A stretch of DNA of 64,000 nt from Anisus vortex (taxonomy: Eukaryota; Mollusca; Gastropoda; Planorbidae), in the NCBI GenBank assembly GCA_949126835.1, contig OX421499.1:11443224-11507223 (forward strand), read 5' to 3'. Positions 22,619 through 32,100 of the stretch are shown in pieces; position 1 is the stretch's first letter, and each line of letters begins with the position of its first letter. A program made the position numbers and the translations under genes. A model generated the notes under the pieces. That model was given only the letters and a program-made list of their open reading frames with translations, had not been told where the DNA came from and searched no databases.

Positions 22619-25600
22619 ATGGCGGAAGCTAATCTTACGTTGGAGCAATTGAATATTTTTGCTATCACGTCAGAACAGTTAAATAGCATGTCACTAACCC
22701 AGTTAAAAGAGATGGCAAATTCTCTGGGAATAGACATTACTGAAGTTACACCAGTAAGGAGTAAATTGATTCAAGATATTAAGGACTGTTTGAAAAGACA
22801 TGGTAGAATGCTTGAAGAAAATACTATGAATAATGAAGAATCAGTGGTTCTCAATGTATCAGAAACCCTGAAAACAGACATAAATAACCATGAATTTAAA
22901 ATGAATGTAAATGAACTAAGTGCGGACATGAAATTCCAGTTAGAAATGAAGAAGTTAGAATTACAATTGGAGGGTAAAAGAATAGAAGTACAATTGAAAG
23001 AGAAAGAATTGGAAAAAGAAAGAATCGCTAGTAATGAAAGGATTGAATTGGCAAAGTCTCGTTCGTCAACTCATACGATTCCAGAAGCAAATAATGTGGA
23101 GCTATATAAGTTTAAAAAGCATGTTCCAAGCATGGAGAACATAGAGATTGATGAGTTCTTTATGGTCTTCGAAAGAAACTCGATCGATTATAAATTTCCT
23201 GAAGATAAGAAAGCAGTACTTTTACGTTCAGCTCTAACAAAAGGCAAGGCTCTAGATGTTGTATTGAATTTGACTCCAGAGGAATGCAATGATTATGAAC
23301 TAATAAAGAGCAGAGTACTATTGAGTTATGTTCTAACTCCAGAAAAGTATCGAAAGTTATATCGTGAGTACAAGAAGGAACCAGAAGTTTCACATGTTGA
23401 CTTCCTGAGATTAGAGAAAAAGTATTTTGATCGATGGTTACGTTCTAAGAATGTGAATAAAGATTATGAAAAACTATATAATCTCATGGAGGATTTTACT
23501 GAGAAGATTCGCACTGATATAAAAGTTCATTTGGCTGATCGTGGTATTGAAATAGCAGAACAAGCAGCAGTTAAAGCCGATGAATACGTCATTATTCACC
23601 CGCATAGCCATTATTTTCAAAATGACAGAACAAGTTTGAGGACTCAAAACAGTAATACAGAGAGGAAGTTAAGATCGACAGAGGATAAAAGTAAACAAAA
23701 AGCCGATAAACAAGAGAATTCAAGTTTTGTACAAAAGAGAATTACCTGTACATTCTGTAAGAAAGATGGACATATAAAAGAGAATTGTTGGAGTCTACAT
23801 AAAGAGAAAAGACCCATTAAAAACAAGAACAACGTGGTTTTATCACACATCGCCGTACAAACTGAAACTCACATAAATAAAACTGCCCACAAAAGAATTA
23901 AAGCTGATAGAAAGACATTTGATGTTAGTCATGAGGAGATGGCGAAACACGCATGTCCAAGTTGCTCAAAGTCGGAAAAAGTCTTTGAAATGAAGACCGA
24001 GGCTATTGAACATTCTAGTTTCAACTCCAAAGGGAGTGTGACAGATGAACAATCAGTAAATAAAACGTTTACTTATGGAGGCAGTAGTGTAGCAAGAAAC
24101 TCAGTAGGCAGAGAACTACCCGAGTGTATGCTATCGGATGTTAGCGAGGGCTATGTGTCACCTATAGATAATCAAGCTAGAGAACGGAAGATTAAAATTC
24201 TACGTGACTCCGGTGCTGATATATCTTTACTGTTGAAGAATACTGTACCAACGTCGAAATTGACTCATACAGGCCAGTATGCCTTGATCAATACTATGGC
24301 TGGAACACTCACGGCACCGTTACATCGTATACAGTTGAAGAGTAATTACTTCACTGGATCTGTTATTGTTGGGATAGTGAAGAAATTTCCCTACAGAGGC
24401 ATTTCATTACTTTTAGGAAGTGACATTGCCAAGAATCAGGTACATCCTGTACTTAAAGAAACCAAAGACTCTGTTCAGTGTAGGAATACTGAACATTCAG
24501 TATGTGTTATCACCAGAGCTATGGAGAAACAGCAGATGACTGATGAATCGACAAAGAAACCAGAACCAACACCAGAGATTGACTTGCAAGCAACCTTCAT
24601 GGCGGATGTTCTAGGTGGTCACTCAAGTCATACTGATCAAAATAATTTGTCGCCTAGACAACTACTCATTCACGCTCAGGGCAAAGATCCAGAGATCGGG
24701 AAGCTAAAAGAGGAAGCAAAGAATGAAGGAGAATTAGAAACAATGGCCGCAGGTTATTACCTGAGGGACGAGTTGTTGATGAGGAAATGGAGAGGGAAAG
24801 AAAACGACGATGAAACATGCAGCGAAGTACATCAAATCGTGGTACCCAATGTATACCGCAAGGACATATTACATATGGCCCATGATTCACCGTATGCTGG
24901 TCACCTAGGGATACAGAAAACCTTCGACAGGATTCTTCCATATTTCTTCTGGCCTGGCCTACGTCGTGACGTCACATCGTTTTGCAGTCCATGTCATGTC
25001 TGCCAGATGGTCGGCAAACCGAATCAGACCATTCCGGTAGCTCCTCTACGACCCATACCAGCATTCTCAGAACCCTTCAGTCACATCATTATAGACTGCG
25101 TCGGTCCGTTGCCTAAAACTAAGGCTGGCCACCAGTATCTGTTCACTATTATGTGTTCGGCAACGAGATTCCCAGAGGCTATTTCTCTACGTAGCATCAA
25201 TGCCGACAAAATCTCTGATGCACTTATCGGATTCTTCACCCGATATGGTCTTCCGAAAACCGTGCAGTCAGATCAAGGTTCAAATTTCACATCGAAGTTA
25301 TTTCGCCAAGTCTTAGAACGGCTGGGTATTCGTCATGCAGTATCGAGTGCATATCATCCACAGAGTCAAGGCGCACTGGAACGATACCACCAAACATTGA
25401 AAAACATGCTCCGTACTTTCTGTTTCGAGCATAACGACGACTGGGATCGTGGTATTCCCTTCGCACTCTTCGCAACCAGAGAGGCTGTACAAGAATCTCT
25501 TGGTTTCAGTCCCTTTGAACTGGTATTCGGACATACAGTTCGTGGACCACTAAAGCTGTTACAAGAGACATGGTTATCATCCACTGAAGACACTGGTCTA

Positions 25601-27421
25601 CTGACATACGTGGAAAATTTTAAAAATAGACTGTATAATGCATTAAAAGTTGTCAGATCTAATCTTTTGCAGGCACAAGACAAGATGAAGGTCTATTATG
25701 ACGTCAACGCAAGAACCCGTATCTTCCAACCTGGTGATAAAGTTCTCATGCTGACGCCACTGTCTGGTCAACCCCTGAGTGCCAAGTTTACAGGACCCTA
25801 CGAGGTTATGGCTAAGCTTAGTGAGGTTAACTATCTTGTAAAGACCCCTGATAGACGGAAATCGCAACGAGTGTGCCATATCAATATGTTGAAACCATAC
25901 ATTACCAGAGAAGAACAAAAAGTTGTTGCCTCGGTAAACACTGTTATTAAAGTCGGGAATAATTCACCCGAAATTGAGCGTGAAGTGGCAGAAAGCAAAC
26001 TGCAAAATACAAAGGCTCTGAAAAACCTAAATGAAAAATTGGCACATTTACCTGATTGCGAACAATCCGCTATCAAAGGTCTAATTAATGAAAATATCCA
26101 TTTATTTGGAGATGTACCTAGTAGAACTAGTGTAGTAAAGCATGTTGTTATTCTAAATGAAAATACTAAAGCTATTAAACAACATCCATACAGGTCAAAT
26201 CCTATCCAGTTAGAATGCATCCGTAAAGAGGTTCGCTACATGCTTGACAATGACATCATTACACCTAGTAGTAGTGACTGGTCTTCCCCTTGCGTATTGG
26301 TACCTAAAGCCGACGGATCCATGAGGTTTTGTGTGGACTACCGTAAGGTAAACAAAGTGACAAAAACTGATTCCTATCCAATACCAAGAATCGACGATCT
26401 AATAGATCAAGTGAGTAATGCTAAGTTTGTGACGAAAATTGACCTATTAACGGCGTATTTTCAGATTCCACTGACGGAGAGGGCTCAGGAGATATCATCG
26501 TTTGTAACCCCTGACGGACTGTACAAATTTAAGGTCATGCCCTTTGGTATGGTTAATGCACCCTCTACTTTTCAACGGTTAATAAATACCATTACTCAGG
26601 ACATTCCTAAATGTCACACATACCTCGACGATATTGTTGTCTTTAGTGACGATTTTAAATCTCATTTAGATCAACTACATTTGTTATTTACGAAATTGAC
26701 TCATGCTAATCTCACCATTAACTTGACTAAGAGTCAGTTCTGCCATGCAACCATCGAGTATCTAGGTCACATAGTGGGGAATGGTTTGGTAAAACCATTA
26801 AATGCAAAGGTTAAGGCTATTCGTGAGTTCCCTGTTCCTGAAACCTGTAAACAACTCCGCGGTTTTCTCGGGATGGCGGGGTACTACCGTCGGTTCTGTC
26901 AAAATTTCTCAACCATTGCATGTCCATTAACAAATCTATTAAAGAAGAATTGCACTTTCAAATGGTCTAATGAATGCCACCAGGCCTTTGATAAATTAAA
27001 AGATGTTCTTTCTGAGGCACCTGTATTAGTAACACCCAATTACAGTAAACCCTTTAAAATTACCGTTGACGCGTGTGATACAGGGATGGGAGCGGTCATT
27101 TCTCAAAAGGGTGATGATTCACTGGAACACCCGATTAGTTTTTACTCTCAAAAATTTGATAAGCATCAAAGAAACTATAGTGTGATAGAAAAAGAACTTT
27201 TGGGATTAATTCTAGCATTGAAACATTTTAATTTTTATATCAATGGTTCTCCATATCCAATTGATATTTTAACTGATCATAACCCTTTAGTTTTCCTTTC
27301 CAGGGTTAAACAGAACCAAAGAATTATTCGCTGGAGCTTATTCCTCCAAGCATATAATTTAAATGTGGTATATTTACCAGGTAAACAAAATGTGGTCGCT
27401 GACACGTTGTCGCGCATGTAA
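22619..27421 (+). CDS. Gag-Pol polyprotein, array unit 1 (Gag-PR-INT-RT-RH)
   Basis: 1600 codons in one frame, starting at ATG in a good context (AACATGG). Domains in order: SAP-like helical segment (about 22-62), Glu/Lys coiled coil (about 103-152), SCAN-like capsid (about 177-330), CCHC knuckle (C377, C380, H385, C390), aspartic protease (D530-S-G, with LLLGSD near 600). Then come the integrase zinc module (H755, H762, C792, C795), core D826, D885, E921 with DD35E spacing, GPY/F module near 1058, RT (D1275, YLDD 1335-1338) and RNase H (D1484, E1526, D1553), ending ADTLSRM. Integrase before RT is the Gmr1-type order. This copy lacks an Ile present in units 2-5 between D885 and E921, and has unique Ser-Pro in the integrase zinc loop and Thr before YLDD. 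No env. Confidence 0.93.
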   Translation: MAEANLTLEQLNIFAITSEQLNSMSLTQLKEMANSLGIDITEVTPVRSKLIQDIKDCLKRHGRMLEENTMNNEESVVLNVSETLKTDINNHEFKMNVNELSADMKFQLEMKKLELQLEGKRIEVQLKEKELEKERIASNERIELAKSRSSTHTIPEANNVELYKFKKHVPSMENIEIDEFFMVFERNSIDYKFPEDKKAVLLRSALTKGKALDVVLNLTPEECNDYELIKSRVLLSYVLTPEKYRKLYREYKKEPEVSHVDFLRLEKKYFDRWLRSKNVNKDYEKLYNLMEDFTEKIRTDIKVHLADRGIEIAEQAAVKADEYVIIHPHSHYFQNDRTSLRTQNSNTERKLRSTEDKSKQKADKQENSSFVQKRITCTFCKKDGHIKENCWSLHKEKRPIKNKNNVVLSHIAVQTETHINKTAHKRIKADRKTFDVSHEEMAKHACPSCSKSEKVFEMKTEAIEHSSFNSKGSVTDEQSVNKTFTYGGSSVARNSVGRELPECMLSDVSEGYVSPIDNQARERKIKILRDSGADISLLLKNTVPTSKLTHTGQYALINTMAGTLTAPLHRIQLKSNYFTGSVIVGIVKKFPYRGISLLLGSDIAKNQVHPVLKETKDSVQCRNTEHSVCVITRAMEKQQMTDESTKKPEPTPEIDLQATFMADVLGGHSSHTDQNNLSPRQLLIHAQGKDPEIGKLKEEAKNEGELETMAAGYYLRDELLMRKWRGKENDDETCSEVHQIVVPNVYRKDILHMAHDSPYAGHLGIQKTFDRILPYFFWPGLRRDVTSFCSPCHVCQMVGKPNQTIPVAPLRPIPAFSEPFSHIIIDCVGPLPKTKAGHQYLFTIMCSATRFPEAISLRSINADKISDALIGFFTRYGLPKTVQSDQGSNFTSKLFRQVLERLGIRHAVSSAYHPQSQGALERYHQTLKNMLRTFCFEHNDDWDRGIPFALFATREAVQESLGFSPFELVFGHTVRGPLKLLQETWLSSTEDTGLLTYVENFKNRLYNALKVVRSNLLQAQDKMKVYYDVNARTRIFQPGDKVLMLTPLSGQPLSAKFTGPYEVMAKLSEVNYLVKTPDRRKSQRVCHINMLKPYITREEQKVVASVNTVIKVGNNSPEIEREVAESKLQNTKALKNLNEKLAHLPDCEQSAIKGLINENIHLFGDVPSRTSVVKHVVILNENTKAIKQHPYRSNPIQLECIRKEVRYMLDNDIITPSSSDWSSPCVLVPKADGSMRFCVDYRKVNKVTKTDSYPIPRIDDLIDQVSNAKFVTKIDLLTAYFQIPLTERAQEISSFVTPDGLYKFKVMPFGMVNAPSTFQRLINTITQDIPKCHTYLDDIVVFSDDFKSHLDQLHLLFTKLTHANLTINLTKSQFCHATIEYLGHIVGNGLVKPLNAKVKAIREFPVPETCKQLRGFLGMAGYYRRFCQNFSTIACPLTNLLKKNCTFKWSNECHQAFDKLKDVLSEAPVLVTPNYSKPFKITVDACDTGMGAVISQKGDDSLEHPISFYSQKFDKHQRNYSVIEKELLGLILALKHFNFYINGSPYPIDILTDHNPLVFLSRVKQNQRIIRWSLFLQAYNLNVVYLPGKQNVVADTLSRM

Positions 27422-28265
27422 CTGGTGAACCAGAAGATAAAAGTCAGTTTCTCATGAAATGTTTTCTTTTATGTCATTCATTGTATTGATTAACATATAT
27501 ATTATTGTAAATATGACAATAAATAAACTATGTTTTGAAATATTACGATATGAAACATTACAGAACAAAACTTCAAATTCTACTAGAAACAATCATACGT
27601 TGTAAGGTAAAAGGTAACTATTGCATACATCAATTGCACACACACCGGTATTTAACTTGAATACATCCACACTTGTGTTTGTTCAATTGATTATTGATGT
27701 GTTTTGCAAATTTTTTTGTTTTCTATGTCGTCATGTTATAATTTGGATGTCTTATTTTATGCTATGTAAAAGCTAAATCAGCTGAGATTATCACATTTTT
27801 AAATATTCTTGATGTCATAATTTAGACATCATAATAATGTAATAACTGAAAATCATTAGTTAATGATACAGTGATCGGTTATAAATAAATTAAACTTTCT
27901 AAAGAATTATCTATCAATTATTAATCGGTTCCACTTATTTGGGTAATTCATATAAATTCTATGGGAATTGGTTATTAGTGGTAATAGTTTTATGGTCAAC
28001 GTTGTACACACAATAATCATAATTGTAAATATTAGTTGATAAATAAATGTTTAATTAATAATCATTGATAAGATAATGTGATAAGGGATTCCATAATAGC
28101 GACTTTGTTATTAAGGGGATATGTAATGTATGGTTCATTTTAATCTTAAAAAGATTGTCCCATAGTAAATTAAATCTTACGAATAGTTTGGGAATTCGGT
28201 TCATTTTTATGGGTATTCTACAAAGAATTCCATACTTAACACTGTCTGTAATTCCTTTGTGTCTT
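27422..28265 (+). other. 3' non-coding region of unit 1
   Basis: About 840 bp between the gag-pol stop and the polypurine tract, AT-rich and without an envelope or other ORF. It is nearly identical in all units. A small hairpin-capable inverted repeat (TGATGTC/GACATCA, 27810-27831) is kept in every copy. Units 1, 3 and 5 share a two-base variant at 27838-27839 against units 2 and 4. Confidence 0.6.
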
Positions 28266-28280
28266 AAGGGGGGGGGGGAG
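28266..28280 (+). promoter_or_regulatory. Polypurine tract (unit 1)
   Basis: AA followed by eleven G and AG directly abuts LTR2, the expected plus-strand primer. Equivalent tracts: 34811-34825 (11 G), 41357-41369 (9 G), 47900-47916 (13 G), 62259-62272 (10 G). Confidence 0.8.
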
Positions 28281-28880
28281 TGTTACAAAAGTTTTATTTC
28301 CATAATTATATTGGTTCTATTATTATTAACTAAAGTTAAAAAGAAATAATCTTAAACCCGAAATGTTTCCGTGTTGGGAATAAAACATGTATATGTCTAG
28401 ACACTACGTCATAGCATTAAAATACGTGATATGCACGAGGGTTGAAGATTGGTTAGGTTAGTTCTAGCTTGGGCGCTAATGTGTGAGGACTGTTTTTTAC
28501 CCCTTTCTTAAAGATAGGATTACGGCTTAGTACGATATAGAAGAATCTCAACTGATTAAGTTTCATCATATAATACTGGTACATGTGTTCTGTTTTACTG
28601 TTATATTTATCATCTCAACTTGTTGGAATAAAATTATGTTCAATCATTCAAACAGGATTGTGGATTTCCTTTATATTAAGGTACAGTTTATCTAAATCAT
28701 TTCATACACAAAAGATTCACATCAAACGAGTAAAATAAACATCAAATCTAATTGAATAACATCAATACAAATTCTTATGCAACCTTGTGAGATCCAAGAT
28801 GGATATGAATCAAAAGAATATATAATAATACATTACTAAAAAATATCATCATACGTCAGTAGCTGATTTCGCACGTGACA
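28281..28880 (+). repeat. LTR2, shared by units 1 and 2
   Basis: 600 bp with no difference from LTR1 seen by eye. It acts as the 3' LTR of unit 1 and the 5' LTR of unit 2. The primer-binding site of unit 2 starts at 28887. Confidence 0.9.
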
Positions 28881-29161
28881 AAAGTTTGGGGGCTCGAGTC
28901 CTGGATCTAAAGTTTGTATGTATAAGAAATTGAGAATATACAACTGTTCTAGTGAAAACGATTTACAACAAATATTTATTCAAATTCTGTCTACGTGGGA
29001 GGCACTGTCTGTGTTCGGACATACTGTTTTCAGCTTTGTACACAATCATCTTTAAAATTTATCTTCTACAAATATTAAGTGGTGTAAAAATATTTCAAAG
29101 GACTTTATAAAAGGTAAAGTTGATATTTTTTATCTTCTATTTACGTCATTAATATAAAAAC

Positions 29162-32100
29162 ATGGCGGAAGCTAATCTTACGTTGGAGCAATTGAATATT
29201 TTTGCTATCACGTCAGAACAGTTAAATAGCATGTCACTAACCCAGTTAAAAGAGATGGCAAATTCTCTGGGAATAGACATTACTGAAGTTACACCAGTAA
29301 GGAGTAAATTGATTCAAGATATTAAGGACTGTTTGAAAAGACATGGTAGAATGCTTGAAGAAAATACTATGAATAATGAAGAATCAGTGGTTCTCAATGT
29401 ATCAGAAACCCTGAAAACAGACATAAATAACCATGAATTTAAAATGAATGTAAATGAACTAAGTGCGGACATGAAATTCCAGTTAGAAATGAAGAAGTTA
29501 GAATTACAATTGGAGGGTAAAAGAATAGAAGTACAATTGAAAGAGAAAGAATTGGAAAAAGAAAGAATCGCTAGTAATGAAAGGATTGAATTGGCAAAGT
29601 CTCGTTCGTCAACTCATACGATTCCAGAAGCAAATAATGTGGAGCTATATAAGTTTAAAAAGCATGTTCCAAGCATGGAGAACATAGAGATTGATGAGTT
29701 CTTTATGGTTTTCGAAAGAAACTCGATCGATTATAAATTTCCTGAAGATAAGAAAGCAGTACTTTTACGTTCAGCTCTAACAAAAGGCAAGGCTCTAGAT
29801 GTTGTATTGAATTTGACTCCAGAGGAATGCAATGATTATGAACTAATAAAGAGCAGAGTACTATTGAGTTATGTTCTAACTCCAGAAAAGTATCGAAAGT
29901 TATATCGTGAGTACAAGAAGGAACCAGAAGTTTCACATGTTGACTTCCTGAGATTAGAGAAAAAGTATTTTGATCGATGGTTACGTTCTAAGAATGTGAA
30001 TAAAGATTATGAAAAACTATATAATCTCATGGAGGATTTTACTGAGAAGATTCGCACTGATATAAAAGTTCATTTGGCTGATCGTGGTATTGAAATAGCA
30101 GAACAAGCAGCAGTTAAAGCCGATGAATACGTCATTATTCACCCGCATAGCCATTATTTTCAAAATGACAGAACAAGTTTGAGGACTCAAAACAGTAATA
30201 CAGAGAGGAAGTTAAGATCGACAGAGGATAAAAGTAAACAAAAAGCCGATAAACAAGAGAATTCAAGTTTTGTACAAAAGAGAATTACCTGTACATTCTG
30301 TAAGAAAGATGGACATATAAAAGAGAATTGTTGGAGTCTACATAAAGAGAAAAGACCCATTAAAAACAAGAACAACGTGGTTTTATCACACATCGCCGTA
30401 CAAACTGAAACTCACATAAATAAAACTGCCCACAAAAGAATTAAAGCTGATAGAAAGACATTTGATGTTAGTCATGAGGAGATGGCGAAACACGCATGTC
30501 CAAGTTGCTCAAAGTCGGAAAAAGTCTTTGAAATGAAGACCGAGGCTATTGAACATTCTAGTTTCAACTCCAAAGGGAGTGTGACAGATGAACAATCAGT
30601 AAATAAAACGTTTACTTATGGAGGCAGTAGTGTAGCAAGAAACTCAGTAGGCAGAGAACTACCCGAGTGTATGCTATCGGATGTTAGCGAGGGCTATGTG
30701 TCACCTATAGATAATCAAGCTAGAGAACGGAAGATTAAAATTCTACGTGACTCCGGTGCTGATATATCTTTACTGTTGAAGAATACTGTACCAACGTCGA
30801 AATTGACTCATACAGGCCAGTATGCCTTGATCAATACTATGGCTGGAACACTCACGGCACCGTTACATCGTATACAGTTGAAGAGTAATTACTTCACTGG
30901 ATCTGTTATTGTTGGGATAGTGAAGAAATTTCCCTACAGAGGCATTTCATTACTTTTAGGAAGTGACATTGCCAAGAATCAGGTACATCCTGTACTTAAA
31001 GAAACCAAAGACTCTGTTCAGTGTAGGAATACTGAATATTCAGTATGTGTTATCACCAGAGCTATGGAGAAACAGCAGATGACTGATGAATCGACAAAGA
31101 AACCAGAACCAACACCAGAGATTGACTTGCAAGCAACCTTCATGGCGGATGTTCTAGGTGGTCACTCAAGTCATACTGATCAAAATAATTTGTCGCCTAG
31201 ACAACTACTCATTCACGCTCAGGGCAAAGATCCAGAGATCGGGAAGCTAAAAGAGGAAGCAAAGAATGAAGGAGAATTAGAAACAATGGCCGCAGGTTAT
31301 TACCTGAGGGACGAGTTGTTGATGAGGAAATGGAGAGGGAAAGAAAACGACGATGAAACATGCAGCGAAGTACATCAAATCGTGGTACCCAATGTATACC
31401 GCAAGGACATATTACATATGGCCCATGATTCACCGTATGCTGGTCACCTAGGGATACAGAAAACCTTCGACAGGATTCTTCCATATTTCTTCTGGCCTGG
31501 CCTACGTCGTGACGTCACATCGTTTTGCAGATCATGTCATGTCTGCCAGATGGTCGGCAAACCGAATCAGACCATTCCGGTAGCTCCTCTACGACCCATA
31601 CCAGCATTCTCAGAACCCTTCAGTCACATCATTATAGACTGCGTCGGTCCGTTGCCTAAAACTAAGGCTGGCCACCTGTATCTGTTCACTATTATGTGTT
31701 CGGCAACGAGATTCCCAGAGGCTATTCCTCTACGTAGCATCAATGCCGACAAAATCTCTGATGCACTTATCGGATTCTTCACCCGATATGGTCTTCCGAA
31801 AACCGTGCAGTCAGATCAAGGTTCAAATTTCACATCGAAGTTATTTCGCCAAGTCTTAGAACGGCTGGGTATTATTCGTCATGCAGTATCGAGTGCATAT
31901 CATCCACAGAGTCAAGGCGCACTGGAACGATACCACCAAACATTGAAAAACATGCTCCGTACTTTCTGTTTCGAGCATAACGACGACTGGGATCGTGGTA
32001 TTCCCTTCGCACTCTTCGCAACCAGAGAGGCTGTACAAGAATCTCTTGGTTTCAGTCCCTTTGAACTGGTATTCGGACACACAGTTCGTGGACCACTAAA

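Noticed and set aside
25366..26220. Minus-strand open frames of 90-130 codons within each gag-pol unit
   Set aside because: They recur identically in every unit because they are antisense shadows of the conserved integrase/linker coding sequence, and have no motifs.
27422..28265. Possible envelope gene between RNase H and the 3' LTR
   Set aside because: The 840 bp region is full of stops in all frames; the only open stretch (28155-28349) runs across the polypurine tract into the LTR.
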